DNA of 18,418 bases from an uncultured Eubacteriales bacterium (GCA_934552695.1 CAKTER010000012.1:1-18418), one strand, 5' to 3'; shown: positions 1-9,855, counted from the stretch's first letter. Program-made: numbers and translations. Notes: generated from the letters alone by a model not told the origin.

Positions 1-868
1 CCTCGGCCCGGGGCCGCACCTGCCGGAAAGCGGCAATCGCTTCCTCCATTCCTTCGCCAAACAGGCCGTACACCGGGATTTTCAGTTCCGCCAGCTGCTT
101 CCGCACATCCATGGTGGTGGTGCGGGCGGCCCAGCTGGCCAGGGCATAGCGGTTTCCGGCCCCACCCAAATGAGCGGGAATGTAGCGGGCCATGGTTTCC
201 CGTTCTCCCAGCCGCCGGGGATCGGCCACGTTTTCGGCCACCATCCGGCGCAAAAATTCCCGGCTGCTGGCATGCAGATAGGCCCACTGGCCAAAATTCG
301 GGGTCTCTAGCAGGCGTTTGCCCGGGCATCCGGCAGGCGGCGTTCCGTTCCCCGCCTCCCCCGTTGCCGCATCCACCACCGGCACCCCGGTGGGGTTCAC
401 CAGCACCAGCCGCCGGAACAGGGCGGGCTCCATGCTGCTGGCCAGCACCGCCGCCGCCGCCGCATCCCCCTGGGCCGCCACCGCCACCGGCCGGCCCACC
501 GCTTCCCGCACAAAATGGGTCAGCATCCGGGCATAGGTATAGGCCGTGTACGTTATTTTAGGCTTGTCCGACCAACCGAACCCCGGCAGGTCGAGAGCAT
601 ACACATGGAAGTGTTTTCCCAGCTCCCGCATGTTTTTTTCCCACAACAGGTGGCTGGCACCCGGGCCGGGGCTGTGGAGCAGCAGCAACGGCCGGCCATG
701 GCCCTCCTCCCAAAAATGGACATCTCCCAAATCCGAGGTAAAAAACCGGCCGCCGGGCTGCCGGTCGCTCCGTTTAATTTTCAGCTCCAAAAGCTTTTCG
801 GCCAAAAGCGGGGCCGCCAAGGCGGCGCCTACCGCTCCCAGCAAGGCAAGCATTCCGTTTTTTTTCAA
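1..868 (-). CDS. Alpha/beta-hydrolase-fold protein with degenerate nucleophile elbow (partial, C-terminus off window)
   Basis: This reading frame runs uninterrupted from a TTG at 868 off the left edge of the window (289 codons). TTG is chosen because an AAAGGAGG sits 7 nt upstream; the nearer ATG at 873 reads only ATG-GTT-TGA. The N-terminus is KK plus a hydrophobic stretch (about residues 5-22), an uncleaved anchor or signal. The core has alpha/beta-hydrolase landmarks: LLLLHSPGPG (oxyanion-loop region, about residues 55-65), VYALDLPGFGWSDKP (about 90-105), RLVLVNPTG (about 155) and a late IPVYGLFGE strand. At the nucleophile elbow the sequence is AAQGDAAAAA (residues 131-140), so the catalytic Ser of G-x-S is Ala136. 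The catalytic His region is beyond the window. It may be a pseudo-enzyme or act non-catalytically; the substrate is unknown. It is divergent from gyrB. Confidence 0.8.
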   Translation of the reverse strand, partial: MKKNGMLALLGAVGAALAAPLLAEKLLELKIKRSDRQPGGRFFTSDLGDVHFWEEGHGRPLLLLHSPGPGASHLLWEKNMRELGKHFHVYALDLPGFGWSDKPKITYTAYTYARMLTHFVREAVGRPVAVAAQGDAAAAAVLASSMEPALFRRLVLVNPTGVPVVDAATGEAGNGTPPAGCPGKRLLETPNFGQWAYLHASSREFLRRMVAENVADPRRLGERETMARYIPAHLGGAGNRYALASWAARTTTMDVRKQLAELKIPVYGLFGEGMEEAIAAFRQVRPRAE

Positions 869-888
869 ACCATCGCCTCCTTTGCTCC

Positions 889-917
889 AGTATACGCAGA
901 CTGTAGGAAAATTACAA
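889..917 (-). promoter_or_regulatory. Promoter of the hydrolase gene
   Basis: On the minus strand a -35 TTGTAA (912-917) and a -10 TATACT (889-894) are separated by exactly 17 bp. They lie about 20 bp upstream of the TTG start at 868, leaving a short leader with its AAAGGAGG. Confidence 0.6.
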
Positions 918-958
918 GAAAAACTTGTATTATAGTGCGTTTTTAAGCCATTTCTCCG

Positions 959-987
959 TTGTGTGAACGGCGGACTTATGCTATAAT
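959..987 (+). promoter_or_regulatory. Promoter of gyrBA
   Basis: A perfect -10 TATAAT (982-987) lies 17 bp after a weak -35 TTGTGT (959-964). The start codon follows 47 bp later. No separate promoter is seen between gyrB and gyrA, so this probably drives both. The supercoiling-sensitive behaviour known for gyrase promoters could fit the weak -35 but is not shown here. Confidence 0.6.
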
Positions 988-998
988 CTATTTAATAA

Positions 999-2936
<1,938 letters not shown>

Positions 2937-2957
2937 GGCCCAGCCTAGGAGGATTGT

Positions 2958-3902
2958 ATGGATAACGAAGTAAACAACCAGCCCGCCTCGGAAACGGCGG
3001 AATTTGATAAGGTCGTAGGCATTAACCTGGTAGAGGAAATGCGCCAGGACTACATTGACTATGCCATGAGCGTGATTGTGGCCCGGGCCCTGCCCGACGT
3101 GCGGGACGGCTTAAAGCCCGTTCACCGGCGTATCTTGTACGCCATGCACGAGCTGGGCCTGGACCCCGGCAAGCCCTACCGGAAGTCTGCCAAGATTGTG
3201 GGCGATACCATGGGGAAATACCACCCCCACGGCGATAGCTCCATTTACTACGCCATGGTGCGGCTGGCCCAGGATTTTAATACCCGCTACCCCTTGGTAG
3301 ACGGCCACGGCAACTTTGGCTCGGTGGATGGCGACGGCGCCGCCGCCCCCCGGTATACCGAAGCCCGGATGTCCCGCATTAGCCTGGAAATGCTGACGGA
3401 CATTGAAAAAAATACCGTGGATTTTGCCCCCAACTACGACGAGACCGAACGGGAGCCGGTGGTACTGCCCAGCCGTATCCCCAACCTGCTGCTAAACGGC
3501 GCCACGGGCATTGCCGTAGGCATGGCCACCAACATCCCGCCCCACAACCTGGGGGAGGTGATTGGGGCCGTTGTCCGTATCATCGACAACCGGGTTAACG
3601 AAAATCGGGACACCGATATCGAGGAGCTGATGCAGCTCATCCCCGGCCCCGACTTCCCCACCGGCGGCAACATTTTGGGCCGCAGTGGCATCCGGGCGGC
3701 CTACCGCACCGGCCGGGGCAAGCTGCTGGTCCGGGGCGAGGCGGAAATTGTCCCCCATGAACGGGGCCGGGACGCCATTGTGATTACCGAAATCCCCTAC
3801 GGGGTAAATAAGGCCCGGCTGGTAGAAAAGATTGCCGAGCTGGCCCGGGACAAGCGGATTGAGGGCATTGCCGATATCCGGGACGAATCCGACCGGACGT
3901 GA
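2958..3902 (+). CDS. gyrA: DNA gyrase subunit A, N-terminal part, ended by an in-frame TGA
   Basis: This is the breakage-reunion half of GyrA. It starts at an ATG after a good AGGAGG (about 2947) and encodes 314 residues. The winged-helix domain has [23 protein letters not shown] (quinolone pocket) and the catalytic tyrosine in APRYTEARM (Tyr133, equivalent to E. coli Tyr122). The tower domain begins with [14 protein letters not shown] and breaks off at DESDRT, where TGA (3900-3902) replaces the glycine of the conserved DRxGMRIVIE. The downstream frame is in phase and resumes with the expected MRIVIE. Tyr98 occupies the position of E. coli Asp87. The alternatives are a sequencing or assembly error, a real nonsense mutation rescued by read-through or re-initiation, or a genuinely split subunit. 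Confidence 0.9.
   Translation: MDNEVNNQPASETAEFDKVVGINLVEEMRQDYIDYAMSVIVARALPDVRDGLKPVHRRILYAMHELGLDPGKPYRKSAKIVGDTMGKYHPHGDSSIYYAMVRLAQDFNTRYPLVDGHGNFGSVDGDGAAAPRYTEARMSRISLEMLTDIEKNTVDFAPNYDETEREPVVLPSRIPNLLLNGATGIAVGMATNIPPHNLGEVIGAVVRIIDNRVNENRDTDIEELMQLIPGPDFPTGGNILGRSGIRAAYRTGRGKLLVRGEAEIVPHERGRDAIVITEIPYGVNKARLVEKIAELARDKRIEGIADIRDESDRT
3900..3902 (+). other. In-frame TGA at a conserved glycine codon of gyrA
   Basis: The codon is number 315, read as ACG-TGA-ATG. Family knowledge says the motif is DRxGMRIVIE, so a GGA-to-TGA (single G-to-T) change explains it. The next codon is ATG, so termination-reinitiation is physically possible, although no Shine-Dalgarno sequence precedes it closely. 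Confidence 0.9.
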
Positions 3903-5504
3903 ATGCGTATCGTCATCGAAATTAAAAAAGAGGCCAACGCCAACGTGATTTTGAACCAGCTGTACGCCTACACCTCGTTGCAGGAAAGCTTTGGCGTGAT
4001 CATGCTGGCGCTGGTGAACGGCAAGCCCGAAATCCTCACCTTAAAGCAGATGCTGGACGAATACCTGAAGCATCAGGAGTCCGTGGTCACCCGCCGCACC
4101 CAGTTCGATTTGGACAAGGCCCTGCGCCGGGCCCATATTTTAGAGGGCCTGCGGATTGCCTTGGATCACATCGACGAGGTGATTAAAACCATCCGGGAAA
4201 GCTACGACAACGCCAAAGAAAACCTGATGGCCAAATTCGGGCTTTCCGAAATTCAGGCCCAGGCCATTCTGGATATGCAGCTACGGCGCTTACAGGGCCT
4301 GGAGCACGAAAAAATCGAAAAAGAATACCAGGAGCTGATGGAAAAAATCGCTTATTACCGGGCGATTTTGGCCGACGAAAAGCTATTGCTGGGGGTAATT
4401 AAGGACGAGCTTTCGGCCATTGCCGCCAAAAACGCCGACCCCCGCCGTACCCGGATTGTGGCCAACCCCGGCGAAATTGACATCGAGGACCTGATTGAAG
4501 AGGAAATGGACGTATTTACCCTCTCCAGCCTCAACTACATTAAGCGTACCCCGCTGGACGCTTACCGCAGCCAAAACCGGGGCGGCCGGGGCGTACAGGG
4601 CATGGCCACCCGGGAAGAGGACTTTGTAAAGGACATCTTTTTAGCCAGCACCCACGACAACCTGCTGTTCTTTACCGACCGGGGCCGGGTATTCCAGTTG
4701 AAGGGCTACGCTGTCCCCGAGGCTGGCCGTAACGCCCGGGGCGGGGCCATTGTCAACCTGCTGGAGCTTTCCCCCGGCGAGGATTTGACCGCCGGAATCC
4801 CCCTGCGGAGCTTTGACGCCGACCACTATCTGGTGATGATTACCCGGGAGGGCGTGGTGAAAAAGACCCCGCTGCCAAGCTTTGGGAACATCCGCAAGGG
4901 CGGGCTGCTGGCCCTGAACCTGCGGGACGAGGACCGGCTGGTTTCGGTGTTTGTTACCGATGGCAGCAAGGATATTTTCGTCAGCACCCGCCAGGGCCGG
5001 GGCATCCGCTTCCCCGAGGCCGACGTGCGGCCCATGGGCCGGCAGGCCTCCGGCGTCCGGGCCATCCGCCTGCGGGCGGGGGACTATGTGGTATCCGCTG
5101 GGGTACTGGCCGACGAGGACGATTTGCTGAACGTAACCGTCAACGGCTTTGGGAAGCGCACCACCGGCGCCGCCTTTAGCCTTCAGGGCCGGGGCGGCCA
5201 GGGGAATAAGATTCACAACCTGACGGAACGCACCGGGGAGCTGCTGTGCTCCTTGCCCGTCCAGGCGGATCAGGAGCTGATGCTGATGACCTCCGAGGGC
5301 GTGATTATCCGCCTGCGGGTAGACGATATTTCTCAGGTAGGCCGGATTTCCCAAGGGGTTAAGCTGGTCTCTTTGCCGGAGGACGCCACCGTGGTGGGGG
5401 CCGCCCGCATTGACGCCGCCTACGCCGACGGAGAAGAAACGGCGCTGCCCGAGGAGGCCGTTGCCGCCGACGAGCCCGAGGCCGAAGCTGCGCCCGAAGA
5501 ATAA
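3903..5504 (+). CDS. gyrA: DNA gyrase subunit A, C-terminal part (tower end, coiled coil, DNA-wrapping domain)
   Basis: This 533-residue open frame continues GyrA in phase, opening with MRIVIEIKKEANANVILNQLY. It holds the end of the tower, the long coiled coil with the C-gate (AQAILDMQLRRLQGLEHEKIEKEYQEL) and the C-terminal beta-pinwheel. The pinwheel has the GyrA box as QNRGGRG (residues 539-545 of the joined protein), one residue from the common QRRGGRG; the box separates GyrA from ParC. It ends in an acidic Ala/Glu-rich tail of about 25 residues. The joined protein would be about 848 residues, the normal GyrA length. The coding sequence shows no decay beyond the TGA, which argues against an old pseudogene. 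Whether it is made as a separate polypeptide cannot be told from the sequence. Confidence 0.88.
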   Translation: MRIVIEIKKEANANVILNQLYAYTSLQESFGVIMLALVNGKPEILTLKQMLDEYLKHQESVVTRRTQFDLDKALRRAHILEGLRIALDHIDEVIKTIRESYDNAKENLMAKFGLSEIQAQAILDMQLRRLQGLEHEKIEKEYQELMEKIAYYRAILADEKLLLGVIKDELSAIAAKNADPRRTRIVANPGEIDIEDLIEEEMDVFTLSSLNYIKRTPLDAYRSQNRGGRGVQGMATREEDFVKDIFLASTHDNLLFFTDRGRVFQLKGYAVPEAGRNARGGAIVNLLELSPGEDLTAGIPLRSFDADHYLVMITREGVVKKTPLPSFGNIRKGGLLALNLRDEDRLVSVFVTDGSKDIFVSTRQGRGIRFPEADVRPMGRQASGVRAIRLRAGDYVVSAGVLADEDDLLNVTVNGFGKRTTGAAFSLQGRGGQGNKIHNLTERTGELLCSLPVQADQELMLMTSEGVIIRLRVDDISQVGRISQGVKLVSLPEDATVVGAARIDAAYADGEETALPEEAVAADEPEAEAAPEE

Positions 5505-5550
5505 GCGCTTTGCCCGGCACACCAACAAAGCCTCTTTTACAAGCCTTTAC

Positions 5551-5576
5551 AAGCCTCCCTTGGGGGAGGCTTTTGG
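5551..5576 (+). terminator. Rho-independent terminator of gyrBA
   Basis: The stem GCCTCCC/GGGAGGC (5553-5559 with 5564-5570) has a TTGG loop, AA/TT extension and is followed by TTTTGGTTT. It lies 47 bp after the gyrA stop. Confidence 0.8.
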
Positions 5577-5621
5577 TTTACGGCACAAGCCCCTATCGGC
5601 ACAAGCCCGACAAGCCGACGC

Positions 5622-5655
5622 AAAACAGCCCGGACGCCACTCGTCCGGGCTTTCT
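5622..5655. terminator. Bidirectional terminator between gyrA and the SLH gene
   Basis: A perfect 10-bp stem AGCCCGGACG/CGTCCGGGCT (5627-5636 with 5642-5651) has a 5-nt loop, followed by TTTCT on the plus strand and by GTTTTG on the minus strand. It fits between the two convergent genes. A third GC-rich palindrome (5673-5688) lies nearer to the SLH stop. The 213-bp gap also holds short direct repeats of ACAAGCC and no gene. Confidence 0.65.
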
Positions 5656-5717
5656 GCTTTGCTGCGCTTTAACCCGGCCTGGGCCGGGATATGCACGTCC
5701 TTGGGGCAAAGGGCCCC

Positions 5718-8700
5718 TTAGTGCGTGTAAATGTGAATCCAGTTTTCGGAGGGACGGGAGCCGGTATATTCGTGGCTGTTGGTGGCCTCTATCACCTCAT
5801 AATAGAACCAGTCGGAGGGAAGGTTGTCCGGCCAAGCCTTAAAGTGTAGCAGCTCGCTGTTTTTGTCCACGCCCCGCTGCAAAATGCGGTTAAGGATGGC
5901 CATGGCCTCGGCCCGGGTAATGGCCTGTGCCGGCTGAAACGTCCCGTCTGCATACCCGGCAAGCCAACCGGCCTGTGTTGCGGCAGCAATATAGCCATAG
6001 GCCCAGTGGTCCCGGCTCACATCGGAAAAACGGCACTCCGCTTCCTTTTCCCCGGTAAACTTCACCAGCATCGTCACAAACTCGGCCCGGGTAATGCTCT
6101 TGTTCCCGCCAAAGCTCCCGTCGGGGTACCCCACCAGATAGCCCCCGTTGCTCATGGTAGAAACCGCCTCGTTATACCAATCCCGGGGAGCGACGTCCGA
6201 AAAGCGGTTGACGTTGGTTTGAATGGCAGCCCGCCGGGAATCGGTCAAAAGCCGATAGAGCATGGCGGCGGTTTCCGCCCGGGTAATGGGGTTGTTCGGC
6301 CTTACCGTACCGTCCGTATACCCAAAAACATAGGCCACATGGTCGCTGCTGTTTAGCCCGGCGGGAGCCTTACGGCGTTCGTTGTAGACCCTTCCCGCCG
6401 CCTTTTCCGCCTTGGCCCGGTTGTCGGACAAGTCGTGTCTCCCGATGGGTACCGTGTCGGGATTCTCATCATAGCCCTCCGGCGCCGTCAGCTCCCGATA
6501 ATACAGGTCGCTTTGGGCCCGGATTTTCCGGTAATCGCTCTCATCGATGCGGAACACCGCCAGCCCGGTTTGGTCGGAGGTGGCAGTAGAGATTTGCCTG
6601 CCGTCCAAATACAAGCCGAAGGTTGCACCGCTCAGCCCATGGCCGTCCTGGGCGTCCACCTTTTCCAGGGCAAAGAAATACTGGGCTGTGGCGCTGCTGT
6701 CTCCGCCGCTGGGCTTGCTCCACTGGGCATAAACCGTTAGGGCGCCGGTGATAACGGTGTCCTTGTCAAAGGCGGCGCCTTTCCCGTCCCGTTGCGTATT
6801 CCACCCGGCAAAGGTTCCCTGGGTCCCCTCCGGGTCGGCAGGCATCCGATCGCCGCAGGTCTCGTCCTCGATGACAAAAACCCGCTCCGTTTTGCCGCTG
6901 CCGTCGTTCCAGTCGAACACAACCTTGTAAACCTCTTTGATCAGCTCCATGGGCAGCATTCTCGTTTGCGCCACGTTGGAGGGGATAACATACGTCGTAT
7001 CCTCCAGCTTAATGGTTAACAGGGCCGAGGCAAGCAGGGAGTCTCCCGCCGCAAAGTCTTCGTTGGGCAGGATGTAGTCCACCTGCACGCTATGCGTATC
7101 GAAGGTTCCGGGCGCCCCGCCCAAGCGGTCGTCCGTATCCAGGGTAAGGTCGTAGGCCTCGACGCCCTCCGCCTGCTCGATGATGTTTTTCAGGCTTTCG
7201 GACATCTCAAAAGAAACCGTGTAGGTCACAAGATAGTCGTCTCCGGTGTCGTTCTCCGTGTGGGCTTTCGTGCCGTCAATGGTCAGCGTGCCATAGTCCT
7301 CTGTGGGCTGGACAATGGCGACGGCCCGCCCGTTGCCGGACACATCCGGAAGCTTGCAGAGGATGTTATCCCCCTCGATTTGGGCGGCATGAATCCACAC
7401 CGTTGCACCCCGCACCACGTTGCCCGCTTCATCCACCGGCAGCGTTAGCACATAAACCGGCAGCCCTTCCGTCCAGCTTAGCCCGCCCACCGTCAGGGTG
7501 GCGCCGCCGTTGCGCTGGGTCCAGAAGGTGGCCAGGGGTACCCAGCCCTTTTCGGCCGTGGCCGTCTCCAGGGCCGTAATCCAAGCTGCGTTGGCGTTGC
7601 CCAACCGAATGCTCCGGCTGGTGGGCCCGGGGGCAACGGTTTTGTTGTCCTGCTCCATGGCCACATAGCCGCTCTCCCAAGCAAAGTCGTCGGAAATATA
7701 AATATTGCCCTTGTCCGTTTGGGTCACAACCGTTTTGGCCAGTGTCATGCTTTGCGCCGTCCCGGCGTTCAGCTCCACAACGGGCGTTCCCGACTCCACC
7801 AAAATCCCCGCTTCCCCGGCCGGGTTCGCCGCCCGGTTCTCCGTCACAACGCCGCCGTTCATCACAAACCTGGCGCTGCCCTTGTGTACATGAATGGCGC
7901 CCAGCGGGCCTTGGTTGCCGGCAATCCGGCCGCCGTTCATGGTAAACGAGCAATCTCCCTGCTGCACCTCCACCGCTGCGCCATATTTACTGCCCCGGTT
8001 GATGTTGTTGCAAATTTCGCCGCCCGCCTCCAAAGTGGCCTGGGAGCTATCGCCGTTGGTCACGATAAATACCGCCGCACAGTTCTTGTTCAGCGTATTC
8101 TCCCCGGCGGTAGACGCATTGTCGTTAATCTTCCCCCGAATCGTAAACCCTGCTCCTCCACGAAGATACACAATGGCAGTCTCGCAGACATTATCGTGGA
8201 TGCTTCCTTCCGCCTCCAAAACCGCTTGGGCCCCATCGTTGATGCTCAGGGCATTGCTTCCGACTACTCCGGTGATTTCGCCGCTTAACTGGGCTTTTGC
8301 CCCAAATCCCAAATAAATCCCTTGGGTTTTGGTCAGGTTTTGGATTACCGACTGCGGCTCGGCCGTCAACCTGTTTTCGCTGCCGGTCACATAAACGGCG
8401 CTGCCGCCGCCCCGGATGGTAGCGATGACCGCCGTAGCGGCCAGGGTGGCGCTTGCCTCGGTATTCCGCACATGAACGGCAATGCCCTGCGTCCCATCTT
8501 TCGTTGTGCTTTGCCACAGATTGCTGTTACCGGTAATATTGCGAATCGTCCCCCCGATGGCCACAGAGCCGCCGTCCACATAAATGGCCCGGCCCTGGAG
8601 GTTTTGGATTACCGCCCCCTCCTCCATCTCGAAGGCGGCGCCCTGTAGCCAAACCGCACCGGCAGGGCCCTTCGCCGGATCCGTTGCGTCGGCGCTATCG

Positions 8701-9395
8701 CCCCGGTCCGAAATCACGTCGGCTTCGTCCTCGATGACGCTGCCGGACTCCATAACCAGCTTGGCGCCATTCGTTATCCGCACCGCCGACATCCCGCCAA
8801 AGTTCCGCAGCACAGCGCCTGCGCCCAGCGTAAGGGTACAAGGCGCCGTTGCGTTGGAGGCAAGGATGGCGTCCTGCACAAACGTTGTGTTGGCGCTGGT
8901 ATCGCCGCCGCTTACCGCCTGTGCAAACACCGTGCCCATGCGCTTCCCGCCATCGTCAAGGATGAGGTTTGTTACCGTTAACCCCGCCGGGGTGTCGCCG
9001 TTGGTCTGCACCTCGATCATGGCCGGGTTGTAGGTACTGCGCGCCGGATCCTGCTGCTGGTCAAAGGTGTCGCCCCGCCTAACGGTATAAGGCCCGTTTG
9101 CATCGCTGGTAATGGCAAGCGACTTGCTGTAAAAACGGGCGCATTTCGTCATGGTCAAATCGCTCATCACCACGATGGTGGTCCTGTCCTCCGCCACAGC
9201 GACCGCCGTGGCCAGCGTGGCATAGGGATGCTCTTGGGTGCCGTCGCCATTGGCGTCGTCGCCGTTTATCCCATCCACATAAATCGTTAGCCCCCTCGTG
9301 GGGGGTTCCTCCGGGTCTGCCGCCCATGCGGAGGGCGGCAGCAAGCCTATCCCCAGCAGGAGACAGAGCAAAACGCTGAAAAATTGCTTCCGCAT
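5718..9395 (-). CDS. Secreted beta-helix surface protein with SLH cell-wall anchor
   Basis: This 1225-residue exported protein opens with a signal peptide (MRKQFFSVLLCLLLGIGLLPPSAWA, cleavage about 25/26). The start at 9395 is preferred over the in-frame ATG at 9479 because it gives the signal peptide directly and has GGAGGAGG upstream. Domains in order: a long right-handed beta-helix (about 37-600) opening with YVDGINGDDANGDGTQEHPYATL and repeats of the AxLxxGGxIxxN kind; a beta-rich region to about 815; an InlB-type Listeria-Bacteroides repeat (about 820-888, ending AGWNTQRDGKGAAFD...VYAQW); a SpaA/Cna-B-like domain (about 905-1006, with GATFGLY and YYRELTAPEGY); then three SLH repeats (about 1015-1171, each with GYxDGxF/V and ITRAE). 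No LPXTG is present. SLH repeats bind pyruvylated wall polymers, so it is predicted to sit on the cell surface. An adhesin or glycan-binding role is an inference. Confidence 0.9.
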   Translation of the reverse strand: MRKQFFSVLLCLLLGIGLLPPSAWAADPEEPPTRGLTIYVDGINGDDANGDGTQEHPYATLATAVAVAEDRTTIVVMSDLTMTKCARFYSKSLAITSDANGPYTVRRGDTFDQQQDPARSTYNPAMIEVQTNGDTPAGLTVTNLILDDGGKRMGTVFAQAVSGGDTSANTTFVQDAILASNATAPCTLTLGAGAVLRNFGGMSAVRITNGAKLVMESGSVIEDEADVISDRGDSADATDPAKGPAGAVWLQGAAFEMEEGAVIQNLQGRAIYVDGGSVAIGGTIRNITGNSNLWQSTTKDGTQGIAVHVRNTEASATLAATAVIATIRGGGSAVYVTGSENRLTAEPQSVIQNLTKTQGIYLGFGAKAQLSGEITGVVGSNALSINDGAQAVLEAEGSIHDNVCETAIVYLRGGAGFTIRGKINDNASTAGENTLNKNCAAVFIVTNGDSSQATLEAGGEICNNINRGSKYGAAVEVQQGDCSFTMNGGRIAGNQGPLGAIHVHKGSARFVMNGGVVTENRAANPAGEAGILVESGTPVVELNAGTAQSMTLAKTVVTQTDKGNIYISDDFAWESGYVAMEQDNKTVAPGPTSRSIRLGNANAAWITALETATAEKGWVPLATFWTQRNGGATLTVGGLSWTEGLPVYVLTLPVDEAGNVVRGATVWIHAAQIEGDNILCKLPDVSGNGRAVAIVQPTEDYGTLTIDGTKAHTENDTGDDYLVTYTVSFEMSESLKNIIEQAEGVEAYDLTLDTDDRLGGAPGTFDTHSVQVDYILPNEDFAAGDSLLASALLTIKLEDTTYVIPSNVAQTRMLPMELIKEVYKVVFDWNDGSGKTERVFVIEDETCGDRMPADPEGTQGTFAGWNTQRDGKGAAFDKDTVITGALTVYAQWSKPSGGDSSATAQYFFALEKVDAQDGHGLSGATFGLYLDGRQISTATSDQTGLAVFRIDESDYRKIRAQSDLYYRELTAPEGYDENPDTVPIGRHDLSDNRAKAEKAAGRVYNERRKAPAGLNSSDHVAYVFGYTDGTVRPNNPITRAETAAMLYRLLTDSRRAAIQTNVNRFSDVAPRDWYNEAVSTMSNGGYLVGYPDGSFGGNKSITRAEFVTMLVKFTGEKEAECRFSDVSRDHWAYGYIAAATQAGWLAGYADGTFQPAQAITRAEAMAILNRILQRGVDKNSELLHFKAWPDNLPSDWFYYEVIEATNSHEYTGSRPSENWIHIYTH

Positions 9396-9457
9396 ACCGT
9401 GTCCTCCTCCTCTCGCCCTCAACAAATCTTTTTCCGACAAAGTGTCCTCGTATAGAC

Positions 9458-9486
9458 ATAATATAATATTTCTCCTCACTTTTCAA
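9458..9486 (-). promoter_or_regulatory. Promoter of the SLH surface protein gene
   Basis: On the minus strand a -35 TTGAAA (9481-9486), a 17-bp spacer and a -10 TATTAT (9458-9463) give a near-consensus sigma-A promoter about 60 bp upstream of the start. The flanking DNA up to about 9600 is very AT-rich, which could act as an UP element. Confidence 0.65.
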
Positions 9487-9489
9487 TGG

Positions 9490-9503
9490 TTTTACTGGTA
9501 AAA
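9490..9503. promoter_or_regulatory. Palindrome abutting the SLH promoter -35, candidate operator
   Basis: TTTTAC-TG-GTAAAA is a perfect 14-bp inverted repeat placed 4 bp upstream of the -35 of the SLH gene. Its position suits a regulator site; the regulator is unknown. Confidence 0.3.
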
Positions 9504-9609
9504 TTCAACATTTTTTATTTTTGTCAATCCAATTTGACCTAAAACTTGTCCATATTTTGTTTCAAATAGTGTGTTTTTTTATTTGTTTTTAATAAAGGTG
9601 TTTCTTTTT

Positions 9610-9664
9610 GGGAGTCCCCGGCCGGTGCGGATATGGCGGCAACCGGCGCTTGCCGGGGATTCCC
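9610..9664. repeat. Imperfect long inverted repeat in the SLH/yitT intergenic region
   Basis: GGGAGTCCCCGG (9610-9621) pairs with CCGGGGATTCCC (9653-9664) with one G-T wobble, and CCGGT pairs with ACCGG inside it. No T-run follows on either strand, so it is not an ordinary terminator. The rest of the 460-bp gap holds the SLH promoter, a terminator (9698-9745) and no gene. Confidence 0.4.
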
Positions 9665-9697
9665 GCCGCTTGCGGCCGGAGACGGCTCCGCCAGCAT

Positions 9698-9745
9698 AAA
9701 AAAACCCCCTACCGAGAAAATCTCGATAGAGGATTCCTGTTTTTT
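9698..9745. terminator. Bidirectional terminator downstream of the YitT-family gene
   Basis: An 11-bp stem with wobble pairs, CCTCTATCGAG/CTCGGTAGGGG read on the minus strand, has an ATTTT loop and is followed there by GTTTTTTTA. On the plus strand it is followed by a TTTTTT run after CCTG. It lies about 110 bp beyond the stop of the minus-strand gene. Confidence 0.65.
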
Positions 9746-9855
9746 CTATGCTTTTATCGCCATTCCGGGCGTCCTTGGGGCGCTGCCCCGGATTCTGCCC
9801 CGGATTGCCTTATTTCCTTTCCTTGCCTCTTTTGGAGTATGCTTTCGCCGTCCCC

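Noticed and set aside
3900..3902. Genome-wide reassignment of TGA to glycine, as in Gracilibacteria and Absconditabacteria
   Set aside because: mnmG ends in TGA at the standard C-terminus, overlapping the rsmG start, and no other core gene here has an in-frame TGA. The gene order and Shine-Dalgarno use are those of Firmicutes.
3900..3950. Selenocysteine insertion at the gyrA TGA
   Set aside because: The aligned residue is glycine, not cysteine, and no bacterial SECIS-like hairpin is apparent just downstream.
4641..5528. Long open frame on the minus strand opposite the gyrA C-terminal part
   Set aside because: It mirrors gyrA codon structure, has no recognisable domain and no convincing ribosome binding site.
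5537..5620. Short ACAAGCC direct repeats as a CRISPR or tandem-repeat locus
   Set aside because: The units are only 7-12 bp, irregularly spaced and few; they look like terminator-flanking noise.
5718..9479. Longer start for the SLH protein at 9479
   Set aside because: It would place about 28 charged residues before the signal peptide and the start would overlap the promoter spacer; the ATG at 9395 has GGAGGAGG and a clean signal peptide.
9782..9806. CTGCCCCGGATT tandem duplication downstream of the YitT-family gene
   Set aside because: Only two copies of a 12-bp GC-rich unit with no associated feature.
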